Shown in pieces: positions 25,713 through 32,520 of a DNA stretch of 37,112 nucleotides (position 1 is the stretch's first letter; each line of letters begins with the position of its first letter). This DNA is from Sporomusa malonica. GTDB taxonomy: Bacteria > Bacillota > Negativicutes > Sporomusales > Sporomusaceae. A program made the translations under genes and the position numbers. Under the pieces are notes generated by a model. That model was given only the letters and a program-made list of their open reading frames with translations. It was not told where the DNA came from and made no database searches. Where the stretch lies: the NCBI RefSeq assembly GCF_900176355.1, contig NZ_FWXI01000032.1, positions 1 to 37,112 of the forward strand. The letters are read 5' to 3'.

Positions 25713-25732
25713 GACTTGGCTTGTGCCAAGTC
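25713..25732 (+). terminator. Hairpin after the HAD gene
   Basis: A perfect 8-bp stem GACTTGGC/GCCAAGTC with loop TTGT begins five bases after the stop. There is no T-run behind it. Confidence 0.4.
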
Positions 25733-25808
25733 CCTCAGGACGCCGCAGAAGCCTTAGTCGTTCTTATGTCAACAGAATTGCATTATAAATTCTGGTAGAC
25801 TAAGGAAA

Positions 25809-26366
25809 TCACTCTGACTTTTCTCCCCAGCGTTTGACCATGTTATGTTCGATATCCAGAAGGTCTAATATTCGACCAGTATGATGGTTTACAATATCAT
25901 CAATACTGGTCGGCTTGTGGTAGAAACTTGGCATATAGGGCATAATGGTGGCCCCTTTATAGGCCATTTCCAGCAGGATTTTTAAATGATCTGGGAGAAA
26001 AACAGGCTCACTTGCAACCAATATCAATTTTTTCTTTATTTTCAATATATTATTGGCAGCTTTTTGCAGGAGATTCAGGTGTGAATCATGAACAATTGGA
26101 GCAATAGAATCTACGCTGCAAGGAATGATGATCATCGAATCGGCATCCCATTCACTGTACGGTAATATTTCAGCATCATCAAAACAAAAGTGATGTGCCA
26201 AACTTTTATAATGAGCTAAGGAGCAATTCGTTTCCCGTATAAGGGTTGCTTCGGCTTCACGACTCATAATCAGGCAGGTTTGCGTGTTAAGCTTATGAAA
26301 GGTCTCCAAAAGGCGTAACGCATAGATCATTCCGGTAGCATCGGTTATTCCAACAATAGGTTTCAT
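25809..26366 (-). CDS. UbiX/Pad-like flavoprotein, altered active site
   Basis: A 185-residue flavodoxin-like protein of the UbiX (flavin prenyltransferase) family. The N-terminal FMN loop reads GITDATGMIYALRLLE where UbiX has G-x-TGASG; IIPCSVDSIAPIVH matches the IPCSM-T-A-I-A-G stretch; the end has GATIMPYMPSFYHKP, as in UbiX. The conserved Arg-Glu-Thr-Pro segment, which holds dimethylallyl phosphate, here reads ASEPV, losing the Arg. UbiX makes prenylated FMN for UbiD decarboxylases; no ubiD gene is present. It is divergent from the DUF1638 gene by about 85 bp. It may have a related but different flavin or decarboxylase role. Confidence 0.72.
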   Translation of the reverse strand: MKPIVGITDATGMIYALRLLETFHKLNTQTCLIMSREAEATLIRETNCSLAHYKSLAHHFCFDDAEILPYSEWDADSMIIIPCSVDSIAPIVHDSHLNLLQKAANNILKIKKKLILVASEPVFLPDHLKILLEMAYKGATIMPYMPSFYHKPTSIDDIVNHHTGRILDLLDIEHNMVKRWGEKSE

Positions 26367-26452
26367 AATGGTCCTCCGCAGCCAATAGTTAATATCTAAG
26401 ACTTAATTGATTATAACAGATGAGCAGGAAAGTGGAAAAGGTGAGTTTTTTT

Positions 26453-27130
26453 ATGAATGCAAAACTGATTGGCTGTCCTTCTACAAAAAAAGAAATAGAA
26501 TATCTGGGTTCTTCTCTACGCATCGACTGCGAATTTCTAGATTTTAATCTTCACGCTGATCCGAATAAATTGCGGGATGAACTACAAAAAAAAATCCATG
26601 AAAACCAACACTATGATTTAATTATACTTACCTATAGCAGGTGTTCGGATATGATCGTCGGGCTGGCTTCACCAGCTGCTCCGCTGCTTCTGCCTGGCAC
26701 TCATGACTGTATTTCCCTATTGCTGGGGTCTGATGAACGGCGGTACAAGCTTGCGGATAGTAATCCAGGCTCCTATTATTTTAGTCCAGGCTGGCTTGAT
26801 TACGGGCGGAACCCTTATGAAGAATATCAGGAATATGTTGGCCGATTTGGTGAAAAAGATGCGAATTATCTAATCCAAACATTGTACGGGCAATACAATG
26901 AAGCCGTATTTATTGATACCTGCGACTTTACAAATAAAGATTTATATATAAGCAAAGTTAAAGAAATAGCAAACTTTTTCGGCTGGAGGGTAAGTGAGGT
27001 CAAAGGCGACCTGGGGTTGCTCAAGTCTCTTATCAATGGTTTAATTACCCCTGCTGTCATTTATGTTCCCCCTGGCAAAACCGTTACACTAGCGGATATA
27101 CCTGGACGTTCACCATGCAAACCTGGATAA
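26453..27130 (+). CDS. DUF1638-family protein
   Basis: A 225-residue protein that I assign to DUF1638 from the pattern LIILTYSRCSDMIVGL, HDCISLLLGSDERRYKL and the NPYEEYQEYVGRFGEKDANY segment. Several Cys residues are well placed (SRCSD, HDCIS, DTCDF) and could bind a metal or corrinoid/flavin. The family has no established function, but its members are repeatedly seen beside corrinoid methyltransferase genes, and that is the setting here too. I start at ATG 26453 because AAGGTGAG is seven bases upstream; ATG 26420 is in frame but has no ribosome site. A PocR-type regulator and a corrinoid protein follow. Confidence 0.78.
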   Translation: MNAKLIGCPSTKKEIEYLGSSLRIDCEFLDFNLHADPNKLRDELQKKIHENQHYDLIILTYSRCSDMIVGLASPAAPLLLPGTHDCISLLLGSDERRYKLADSNPGSYYFSPGWLDYGRNPYEEYQEYVGRFGEKDANYLIQTLYGQYNEAVFIDTCDFTNKDLYISKVKEIANFFGWRVSEVKGDLGLLKSLINGLITPAVIYVPPGKTVTLADIPGRSPCKPG

Positions 27131-27162
27131 TGGTAAAACAGAACTAAGTGGGGTATGTGCTG

Positions 27163-28428
27163 ATGAATATGGAAGTAGACTTGTTTGATGTTAAATACCT
27201 AGAAGAAATCCTAGGGAGTTTTTCGCAAGCAACCGGCCTGCATATTGAGGCAGTGAATGATAAGGGCGAAACCTTCTGTATTCCTAATAAAGCTGACCGA
27301 TGTGAGTTTTGCCGCTATATTCGCAGTCAGCCAAATGGAGCAGAAAAGTGTCACTCCTCTTACCGGCAGGCAACCTTGGAGGCTGCTAAGTGGGAAGAGC
27401 CCTACTTTTTTCGATGTCATGCAGGATTGGTTATTTGGGCTGTGCCAATTAGTGTGCAAAGTGCATCCTTAAAGAGCATTATCTGTGGACAGGTACTCAT
27501 GTGGAAACCGGATCGCTTTTTTTTTCAAGAGTTGAAAAAGCTTAACGCCGACATACAGGATTTTGAGGAACTAAAGGAAAAGGCGAAATTGCTTGAGGTA
27601 ATCTCCCCTAGTCGCTCCCAGGCTGCAGCAGATACGTTATTTGTGGTTGTGAACCATCTAGTGAAAAGAGATATTCACATTTTAGAACAGATTGATACTC
27701 ATCGAATGCAGCAGAAAATCAGGAAGGACTTAGAGGAGCGAAAGAAGCTGCAATCGCACGATCTAAACGATTATAGCGCATACTTGAAAAAAGAAAGAAG
27801 CTTCTTGCGGTATATCCGGCTAGGTGACAAAACAAGAGCTGAAAAAAACCTACAGAGCTTATTAACATGCTTGTTTACCAAAACAGCCGGTGATAAAACC
27901 ATCATCAAAGTACGTATTATCGAGTTGGCTACCTTGGTTTCCCGTGCTGCGGTAGAGGGCGGGGCTGAGGCAGAACGAGTCATGACCATGCTCAAGGATT
28001 TTAATAATGAGGCAGACAAGGTTGAACGGGTAGAAGAGTTTTTTTGCAAGATCCAAACACTGGTCTCGGAATTTTTGGGCGATAGTTTGTCCTTAGCAGA
28101 TAAAAAACACCTTAGCTTGGTTAATGATGCAAAGGGTTTTATTGTGGAAAACCACTCCAAGCCAATAAAGATCGAAGATGTGGCCGAGAGATTGTTTGTC
28201 AGTCCTTCGCATATATCACGTCTTTTTCAGCAAGAGGTGCACTGCACTGTCAACGACTATATTACCAGGGTCCGAATTGAGCAGGCCGTTGAGCTAATGA
28301 AAAAACCTGAACTTAGTGTAGAGCAGGTTTCGAAGACGATCGGCTTTCAGAACCAAAGCTATTTTGCTAAGGTTTTTCGGAAATATATTGGAGTGACTCC
28401 ACTGGTTTACCGCAATAGTTTGTTTTAA
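27163..28428 (+). CDS. PocR-domain AraC-family transcription regulator
   Basis: A 421-residue regulator. Residues about 5-170 form a PocR ligand-binding domain: FSQATGLHIEAVNDKGETFC followed by the Cys pattern CEFC, EKCH and FFRCHAG. The middle is a helical linker, and residues about 320-421 form an AraC-type double helix-turn-helix (IEDVAERLFVSPSHISRLFQ and VSKTIGFQNQSYFAKVFRKY). PocR of Salmonella responds to 1,2-propanediol; related domains sense other small metabolites and occur next to methyltransferase genes. ATG 27163 has GGGG nine bases upstream; an upstream GTG (27148) is less likely. The corrinoid protein gene begins 16 bp after the stop, so it probably controls its own operon. Confidence 0.9.
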   Translation: MNMEVDLFDVKYLEEILGSFSQATGLHIEAVNDKGETFCIPNKADRCEFCRYIRSQPNGAEKCHSSYRQATLEAAKWEEPYFFRCHAGLVIWAVPISVQSASLKSIICGQVLMWKPDRFFFQELKKLNADIQDFEELKEKAKLLEVISPSRSQAAADTLFVVVNHLVKRDIHILEQIDTHRMQQKIRKDLEERKKLQSHDLNDYSAYLKKERSFLRYIRLGDKTRAEKNLQSLLTCLFTKTAGDKTIIKVRIIELATLVSRAAVEGGAEAERVMTMLKDFNNEADKVERVEEFFCKIQTLVSEFLGDSLSLADKKHLSLVNDAKGFIVENHSKPIKIEDVAERLFVSPSHISRLFQQEVHCTVNDYITRVRIEQAVELMKKPELSVEQVSKTIGFQNQSYFAKVFRKYIGVTPLVYRNSLF

Positions 28429-28444
28429 CAGGAGGGGGGGCCTA

Positions 28445-29101
28445 ATGATTTATGAAGAAATTATTAGAGGCATTACCGATGGTGAAGCCGAGGAGGTCGC
28501 AGAACTTAGCAAGCAGGCGCTGGCAAAAGGCTACCCAGCCACTATGGTTTTAGAAAAAGGTCTTCTGGCGGGAATGAACAAAGTAGCTGACAAGTTTCGC
28601 AATCAACGTGTTATGGTTCCGGAGGTATTAATGTCTGCCCGGGCGATGCATGCAGGACTATCAATATTGGAGCCTTACATAAAATCAAAGAAAAAAACTA
28701 ATAGAACAGGAAGCATTGTCATCGGTACGGTAGCCGGTGATTTACACGACATCGGCAAAAATCTAGTAAAGATGATGGCAATGACTACTGGGGTAAAGAT
28801 CATTGATTTAGGAGTGGATGTTTCGTCTAAGAAGTTTATCAATATTGTCCGGAAGGAAAAACCGGACATGTTGATGATGGCCGCCCTATTAACGACTACC
28901 ATGCCAATGATGAAGCAAGTTGTTGATGAACTGGAAGAAGTGGGTTTGAGGCAGGGGCTGAAGATAGCGGTAGGTGGGGCGCCAATTGGGGAAACCTTCT
29001 CCAGGGAGATAGGGGCCGATTATTACTTTGAAAGCGCCTCAGATGTAAAACTCTTTTTGGAAGAGAATCTAGAAAAAATTATTATTAAAAGAAAATCTTA
29101 G
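28445..29101 (+). CDS. Second corrinoid protein (MtgC/MtvC-type)
   Basis: A 218-residue methyl carrier with the cap domain (about 1-90, EVLMSARAMHAGL) and the B12 domain. GDLHDIGKNLV holds the lower-ligand His101, followed by AALLTTTMPMM and VGGAPIGETFS. It ends in an unusual Lys-rich tail (KIIIKRKS). It is clearly a paralogue of the protein at 20941-21564. No methyltransferase gene adjoins it, so it must work with enzymes encoded elsewhere, perhaps with the MttB system 6 kb away. AGGAGGGGGGG before the ATG is an unusually G-rich ribosome site. Confidence 0.93.
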   Translation: MIYEEIIRGITDGEAEEVAELSKQALAKGYPATMVLEKGLLAGMNKVADKFRNQRVMVPEVLMSARAMHAGLSILEPYIKSKKKTNRTGSIVIGTVAGDLHDIGKNLVKMMAMTTGVKIIDLGVDVSSKKFINIVRKEKPDMLMMAALLTTTMPMMKQVVDELEEVGLRQGLKIAVGGAPIGETFSREIGADYYFESASDVKLFLEENLEKIIIKRKS

Positions 29102-29169
29102 ATAGCCTGCTGTTTGCCAAAAGGGCGAAGTCGCTGCTTGATTTTTCAAAGAATTTTCAAAGAATTAGA
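29102..29169. other. Gap after second corrinoid gene, with a short tandem repeat
   Basis: This stretch holds two adjoining copies of TTTTCAAAGAA (about 29145-29165), directly upstream of a promoter. No terminator with a T-run is clear after the corrinoid gene. Confidence 0.4.
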
Positions 29170-29198
29170 TTGACCAATAATAAGAAATTTGGTAAAAT
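29170..29198 (+). promoter_or_regulatory. Sigma-A promoter of a short leader or small RNA
   Basis: TTGACC (29170-29175) and TAAAAT (29193-29198) are exactly 17 bp apart. The expected transcript starts near 29205 and meets a terminator at 29311-29339, giving an RNA of about 130 bases. Confidence 0.65.
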
Positions 29199-29275
29199 TT
29201 AACCAATGTTAGGGTCTGGATAGTTCGGAAGATGACTAATATTAAATAAATAGGATGTTATGAAGGTGTATCTGT

Positions 29276-29326
29276 ATGTGGACACTTGGATATACTGGAG
29301 CAAGTAGTGTAACCGGCCTTTTCTAA
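29276..29326 (+). CDS. Possible 16-residue ORF MWTLGYTGASSVTGLF
   Basis: ATG 29276 is nine bases after AAGGTG and opens a 16-codon ORF whose end lies inside the terminator stem. The arrangement of promoter, tiny ORF and terminator resembles a leader peptide or a small-protein gene. A second overlapping ORF from ATG 29260 (15 codons) has a weaker ribosome site. Neither has been recognised. Confidence 0.3.
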   Translation: MWTLGYTGASSVTGLF

Positions 29327-29339
29327 GGGTCGGTTTTTC
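29311..29339 (+). terminator. Intrinsic terminator/attenuator
   Basis: AACCGGCCTT pairs with AAGGGTCGGTT (with two G-U pairs) and is followed by TTTTTCTGTTTTT. It lies between the promoter at 29170 and the gene at 29368, so read-through could control that gene. Confidence 0.8.
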
Positions 29340-29367
29340 TGTTTTTATGTAGTGAAGGAGGGTTTGT

Positions 29368-29745
29368 ATGGATATGGCTGCTGTAGGTTCTAGTTCAGTT
29401 TCTGCTGTCTCTGCCGGTTCCTTTGTGTTTGCTCAGAGTTCCATAGGTTCGAATGCCGTTAATAATCATGTCGCTGCCCGGAGCACTGACTCGCCAGCTT
29501 ACATAGTTAGTTTAGCCGAACCTTGGAACAGCAGTTCAGACAGTAAGAGTGTCGCCTATCCCCGACCTGCAAATCAACTGCCCTCTTCGCCAGTAAACCT
29601 AGTCAATTGGCATGCTATTATGGTTGAGCCATCTTTTCTCTGGAATTTTGTTAACAATCCGCATGCTCTTCTAAAACAAGGGCTGAATGTTGACTCAACC
29701 ACCGCGAAAAAAATAATTGCAGACGCAATTATCCACTATATTTAA
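29368..29745 (+). CDS. Hypothetical protein, Ser/Ala-rich, 125 residues
   Basis: I do not recognise this protein. Residues 1-60 are rich in Ser, Ala and Val (VGSSSVSAVSAGSFVFAQSS) and look disordered or surface-like; residues 75-125 look folded, with NWHAIMVEPSFLWNFVNN and a final amphipathic helix TTAKKIIADAIIHYI. No signal peptide with a charged N-region is present. A strong AAGGAGGG precedes ATG 29368. It lies behind a possible attenuator (29311-29339) and ends just before a hairpin and a 56-bp palindrome shared with the convergent gene 29883-30167. Confidence 0.6.
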   Translation: MDMAAVGSSSVSAVSAGSFVFAQSSIGSNAVNNHVAARSTDSPAYIVSLAEPWNSSSDSKSVAYPRPANQLPSSPVNLVNWHAIMVEPSFLWNFVNNPHALLKQGLNVDSTTAKKIIADAIIHYI

Positions 29746-29748
29746 CTA

Positions 29749-29774
29749 TTCAGATGGAATGCTTTCTATCTGAA
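29749..29774 (+). terminator. Hairpin ahead of the 56-bp palindrome
   Basis: TTCAGAT and ATCTGAA form a 7-bp stem followed by TAAAAAA. It is weak alone and adjoins the much stronger palindrome. Confidence 0.35.
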
Positions 29775-29775
29775 T

Positions 29776-29831
29776 AAAAAAGACGAGATTGCTATGTTCG
29801 CCATGGCGAACATAGCAATCTCGTCTTTTTT
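29776..29831. terminator. 56-bp perfect palindrome, bidirectional terminator
   Basis: The sequence from A6 at 29776 to T6 at 29831 is its own reverse complement, with the centre GTTCGCCATGGCGAAC. It can form a stem of over 25 bp with almost no loop on either strand, ending in T6 each way. It separates two convergent small genes. Confidence 0.9.
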
Positions 29832-29882
29832 ACGTTTCAGCAGATCAAGTCTATCAGACTGGTTAACATAGCCTGAGAAAGA

Positions 29883-30167
29883 TTAATATATTTGGCTGTA
29901 TGTGGTGAACATTAATACTAACGACGGTACACCGCTTTTGATATAGTTGATCAGCTTATTTAGTTTGCCAGTGTCCAAACTGTCCGCTATATTGGCTTGA
30001 TCAAATATCTGGGGATTCAATAACTGCTGGGCTTCTTCAAACCTTGAATCCGCTTTGCGGAGAAATAGACTGTGGAGTTGAGTCAATAAACTAAAGCCAG
30101 GAGTTTCTTGAGCTACATGGGAATCCAGATTCGCTGGAGATGTAGGGTCAGGTTTCATTTCTTTCAT
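29883..30167 (-). CDS. Hypothetical protein, 94 residues
   Basis: I do not recognise this protein. It begins MKEMKPDPTSPANLDSH (Pro-rich, probably flexible); residues 25-70 are helical with LLTQLHSLFLRKADSRFEEAQ and AQQLLNPQIFDQANIADS; the end IKSGVPSLVLMFTTYSQIY is hydrophobic. AGAGGTGTCGTT before the ATG supports translation, and a promoter lies at 30243-30272. It faces the Ser/Ala-rich gene across the palindrome, and both are of similar small size with no known relatives evident. Confidence 0.6.
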   Translation of the reverse strand: MKEMKPDPTSPANLDSHVAQETPGFSLLTQLHSLFLRKADSRFEEAQQLLNPQIFDQANIADSLDTGKLNKLINYIKSGVPSLVLMFTTYSQIY

Positions 30168-30242
30168 AACGACACCTCTTTATAATTAGTTTGGGATCGG
30201 AACCAAGAGGGTTCACCTTATATATTCTGCATTACTAGCTGC

Positions 30243-30272
30243 TTTATACCTTGTAATTATTTTTAAATGCAA
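30243..30272 (-). promoter_or_regulatory. Promoter of the 94-residue protein gene
   Basis: On the minus strand TTGCAT (30267-30272) and TATAAA (30243-30248) are separated by 18 bp. Transcription would start about 70 bp before the ATG. The leader contains a small GAACC/GGTTC hairpin. Confidence 0.55.
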
Positions 30273-30318
30273 TTTTCATGCCAGCTTCAGAGTGGCAGAA
30301 TAAAGGCATTTTCCTTAG

Positions 30319-30365
30319 AAAAAGAAACAGTTGTGTTTCATAATAAAACACAACTGTTTCTTTTT
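30319..30365 (-). terminator. Terminator of the sigma-54 activator gene
   Basis: A perfect 20-bp stem (AAAAAGAAACAGTTGTGTTT with its complement) around a seven-base loop ends in T5 on the minus strand. It begins four bases past the stop of the regulator gene. Confidence 0.93.
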
Positions 30366-30368
30366 AAA

Positions 30369-32237
30369 TCACTCATCTAATTCTTTTAACTTGCGCCATA
30401 AGGTTGAGCGGCCAATGCCTAACAACTTGGCTGCCTGCTGTTTGTTGCCGCCTGTTTTATCCAGGGCTTCGCGGATAGCGACTGCTTCAAAGGTTTTCAG
30501 ATTATCTGGTGGGACAGCTGTATCTGAGGGAAGGAGGTCTTTAAGACAAGACCAGACCTCATTTCTTGTTATTACCGGTGCGGTGGCCAATACCACAAGC
30601 CTTTCGATTATGTTATGAAGCTCACGGATGTTACCTGGCCAGTCGTACTGAGTAAGCAGTGTGATTCCTTCAGACTCAATATATTGGACAGCGGTATGGA
30701 ATTTTTGATTGAAGTTGGCAATAAACAAACGGACAAATAATGAAATATCAGCCTTGCGTGCTCGGAGGGGCGGGATGCTGATTGTGAGCACAGCTAATCG
30801 GTAATATAAGTCGGCCCGGAATTTTTGCTCAGCCATCATTGTCCGAAGATTACGGTTGGTAGCGGCAATGACCCTGATATCAACTGGGATAACCCGGTCA
30901 TCGCCAACACGATATACTTGATGCTCCTGCAGAACTCGCAGCAGCCTGGTCTGAAGGGAGTCAGACATTTCACCGATTTCGTCCAAGAAAATGGTTCCCT
31001 TGTGTGCTTGTTCAAACAGCCCGATTTTACCGCCTTTTTTGGCACCGGTAAAAGCGCCCTCGACATAGCCAAATAATTCGCTTTCCAAAATATTTTCGGG
31101 AATGGCAGCGCAATTGACAGCTACAAAAGGTCCGCTTCGGCGGGAGCTGGCCTGATGAATGGCTTGGGCAAAATATTCTTTGCCTGCCCCTGTTTCTCCC
31201 AGAATGAGGACAGTGCTGTCATAACCGGCAAAACGCTTGGCTTCTTCAATGACCTGCTGCATTGCTGGTGAGCGGGATTCAATATCAAGAAAAGAAGCCC
31301 TGGCCACACGGCCTCGCTGTTCCAATTCCTGACGTGTTTTTTGTTCTAGCTCCCTAAGTTGGTCAATGGGCTGGAAAGTGGCTACGGCACCTGCCACCTC
31401 GCCGCTGGCAACAACAGGCTGAAAGCTGACAGCAATGTCAAAATCACGGCCAATGCGCTCAACGACTCCGATCTGACGTTCCCGGGTTATCATACACTCC
31501 CACAACCTTTGAATAAAAGAACTCTCGGCCGCTGCCCAGCCGTCTTTGGTAAGGTTAAATAATCGGGCAGCTTCCATATTCATCGCTGTTACTGCGCCAG
31601 TGTGATCAATGGCCAAAACCCCGTAATTGATTGAATTAATAATGGTTTCAAGCTGACGCGCGGCCTGCTCTTCTACACGCTCCTTAGAAAGGCGCTGTAT
31701 GGCCAGGATAATTGCCTGCTCTAATCCTTCCCGGCCTGAGTCTAGGGTTACTCCTGCCAGTCCATACTGCTGCGCTGTTTCGACAACTGCCCTGGTGCCG
31801 ATGATGGTTGTGGCCCCAAGACTCCTGGCGTTTAAGACCGCCGTGTCGATGTCAGCGCCATCTTCTAAATCAATCCGAATACTTGACGGCAGTTCCAGGA
31901 TTTGTTCAATACTAGCCAGACCGGCGGCCACCTGCTTATCAGCAGCTAAAGCCAATTGGCCGCCCTGCCTGGCAGCGGCCAGCCGGGCCCGGAGAATGTC
32001 ATAACCGGTATAGGGTATCTCAATAACTGGAACATTGGGAATCGCGTTACTAATCATATGAAATGTTATACCACGGGTTATGAGTACTTTTGCGCCGGCA
32101 CTGACAGCTGCTTTGGCTGCTGTTACGCCTTCCTGCAGACGGGCAGGAATAAACGAAATCTGCCGGTTGTATAAAGAGAGTTTTTCTGCTAACTCCGCGA
32201 TTTCTGGGTCAGGGGCGATTAAAACTATGTCTGACAA
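30369..32237 (-). CDS. PrpR-type sigma-54-dependent transcription activator
   Basis: A 622-residue bacterial enhancer-binding protein. Residues 1-190 form a PrpR N-terminal domain (ILITRGIT-type stretch, VPVIEIPYTGYDILRA), about 195-300 a PAS domain, about 320-550 the AAA+ domain with Walker A GETGAGKE, GAFTGA loop GAFTGAKKGG and Walker B TIFLDEIGEM, and about 585-622 a Fis-type helix-turn-helix (NKQQAAKLLGIGRSTLWRKL). The protein remodels sigma-54 polymerase in response to a small ligand. PrpR itself responds to 2-methylcitrate; this relative may sense another acid. No sigma-54 promoter was found in the flanking gaps, so its target is elsewhere. Confidence 0.93.
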   Translation of the reverse strand: MSDIVLIAPDPEIAELAEKLSLYNRQISFIPARLQEGVTAAKAAVSAGAKVLITRGITFHMISNAIPNVPVIEIPYTGYDILRARLAAARQGGQLALAADKQVAAGLASIEQILELPSSIRIDLEDGADIDTAVLNARSLGATTIIGTRAVVETAQQYGLAGVTLDSGREGLEQAIILAIQRLSKERVEEQAARQLETIINSINYGVLAIDHTGAVTAMNMEAARLFNLTKDGWAAAESSFIQRLWECMITRERQIGVVERIGRDFDIAVSFQPVVASGEVAGAVATFQPIDQLRELEQKTRQELEQRGRVARASFLDIESRSPAMQQVIEEAKRFAGYDSTVLILGETGAGKEYFAQAIHQASSRRSGPFVAVNCAAIPENILESELFGYVEGAFTGAKKGGKIGLFEQAHKGTIFLDEIGEMSDSLQTRLLRVLQEHQVYRVGDDRVIPVDIRVIAATNRNLRTMMAEQKFRADLYYRLAVLTISIPPLRARKADISLFVRLFIANFNQKFHTAVQYIESEGITLLTQYDWPGNIRELHNIIERLVVLATAPVITRNEVWSCLKDLLPSDTAVPPDNLKTFEAVAIREALDKTGGNKQQAAKLLGIGRSTLWRKLKELDE

Positions 32238-32520
32238 TCCAGTTCACCTTCTTACTTCAGTGTAAGCGATATATACCATAAAATAATCTTTCGGGAGTAT
32301 TTGGGAATATCCTGTCAGTATTTTCTAACAATCCATATTTTCATATTGCGTAGTTAAGCGGGAAAACCTATTAATAGGTTCTCCCGCTTTTTCCTCAAAC
32401 TCGAAATAGCCAAAAAGCAGGAAACCTGTTCCATTTTGCCGAAAAAACAGGATATTAACTTCTTTGCAAGGCATTACATAGGATAAAGAATAATAATTGT
32501 AAAAAAAGTGAGGTAAAAGC
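32238..32520. promoter_or_regulatory. Divergent gap between sigma-54 activator and M16 peptidase
   Basis: The 283-bp gap is A/T-rich. It contains the plus-strand hairpin at 32356-32392, and a TTGCAA near 32464 with A/T-rich -10-like sequence 18-19 bp downstream that could serve the peptidase gene. GAGGT precedes the peptidase ATG. No operator was recognised. Confidence 0.35.
32356..32392 (+). terminator. Intrinsic terminator-like hairpin with no gene before it
   Basis: AAGCGGG pairs with CCCGCTT, with an inner ACCTAT/ATAGGT stem, followed by TTTTTCC. No plus-strand gene ends just upstream, so it may end an antisense or leader transcript, or attenuate the peptidase gene at 32521. Confidence 0.7.

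Noticed and set aside
29205..29340. c-di-GMP (GEMM) or other known riboswitch in the short transcript
   Set aside because: The conserved GCAAACC and GACGCAAAGC cores are absent; no known class matches by eye.
29776..29831. Insertion-sequence terminal repeat
   Set aside because: There is no transposase ORF or second end nearby; it fits a shared terminator better.
30168..32520. Sigma-54 promoter for the PrpR-type activator's target
   Set aside because: I looked for TGGCAC-N5-TTGC in the flanking gaps and found none with correct GG/GC spacing.
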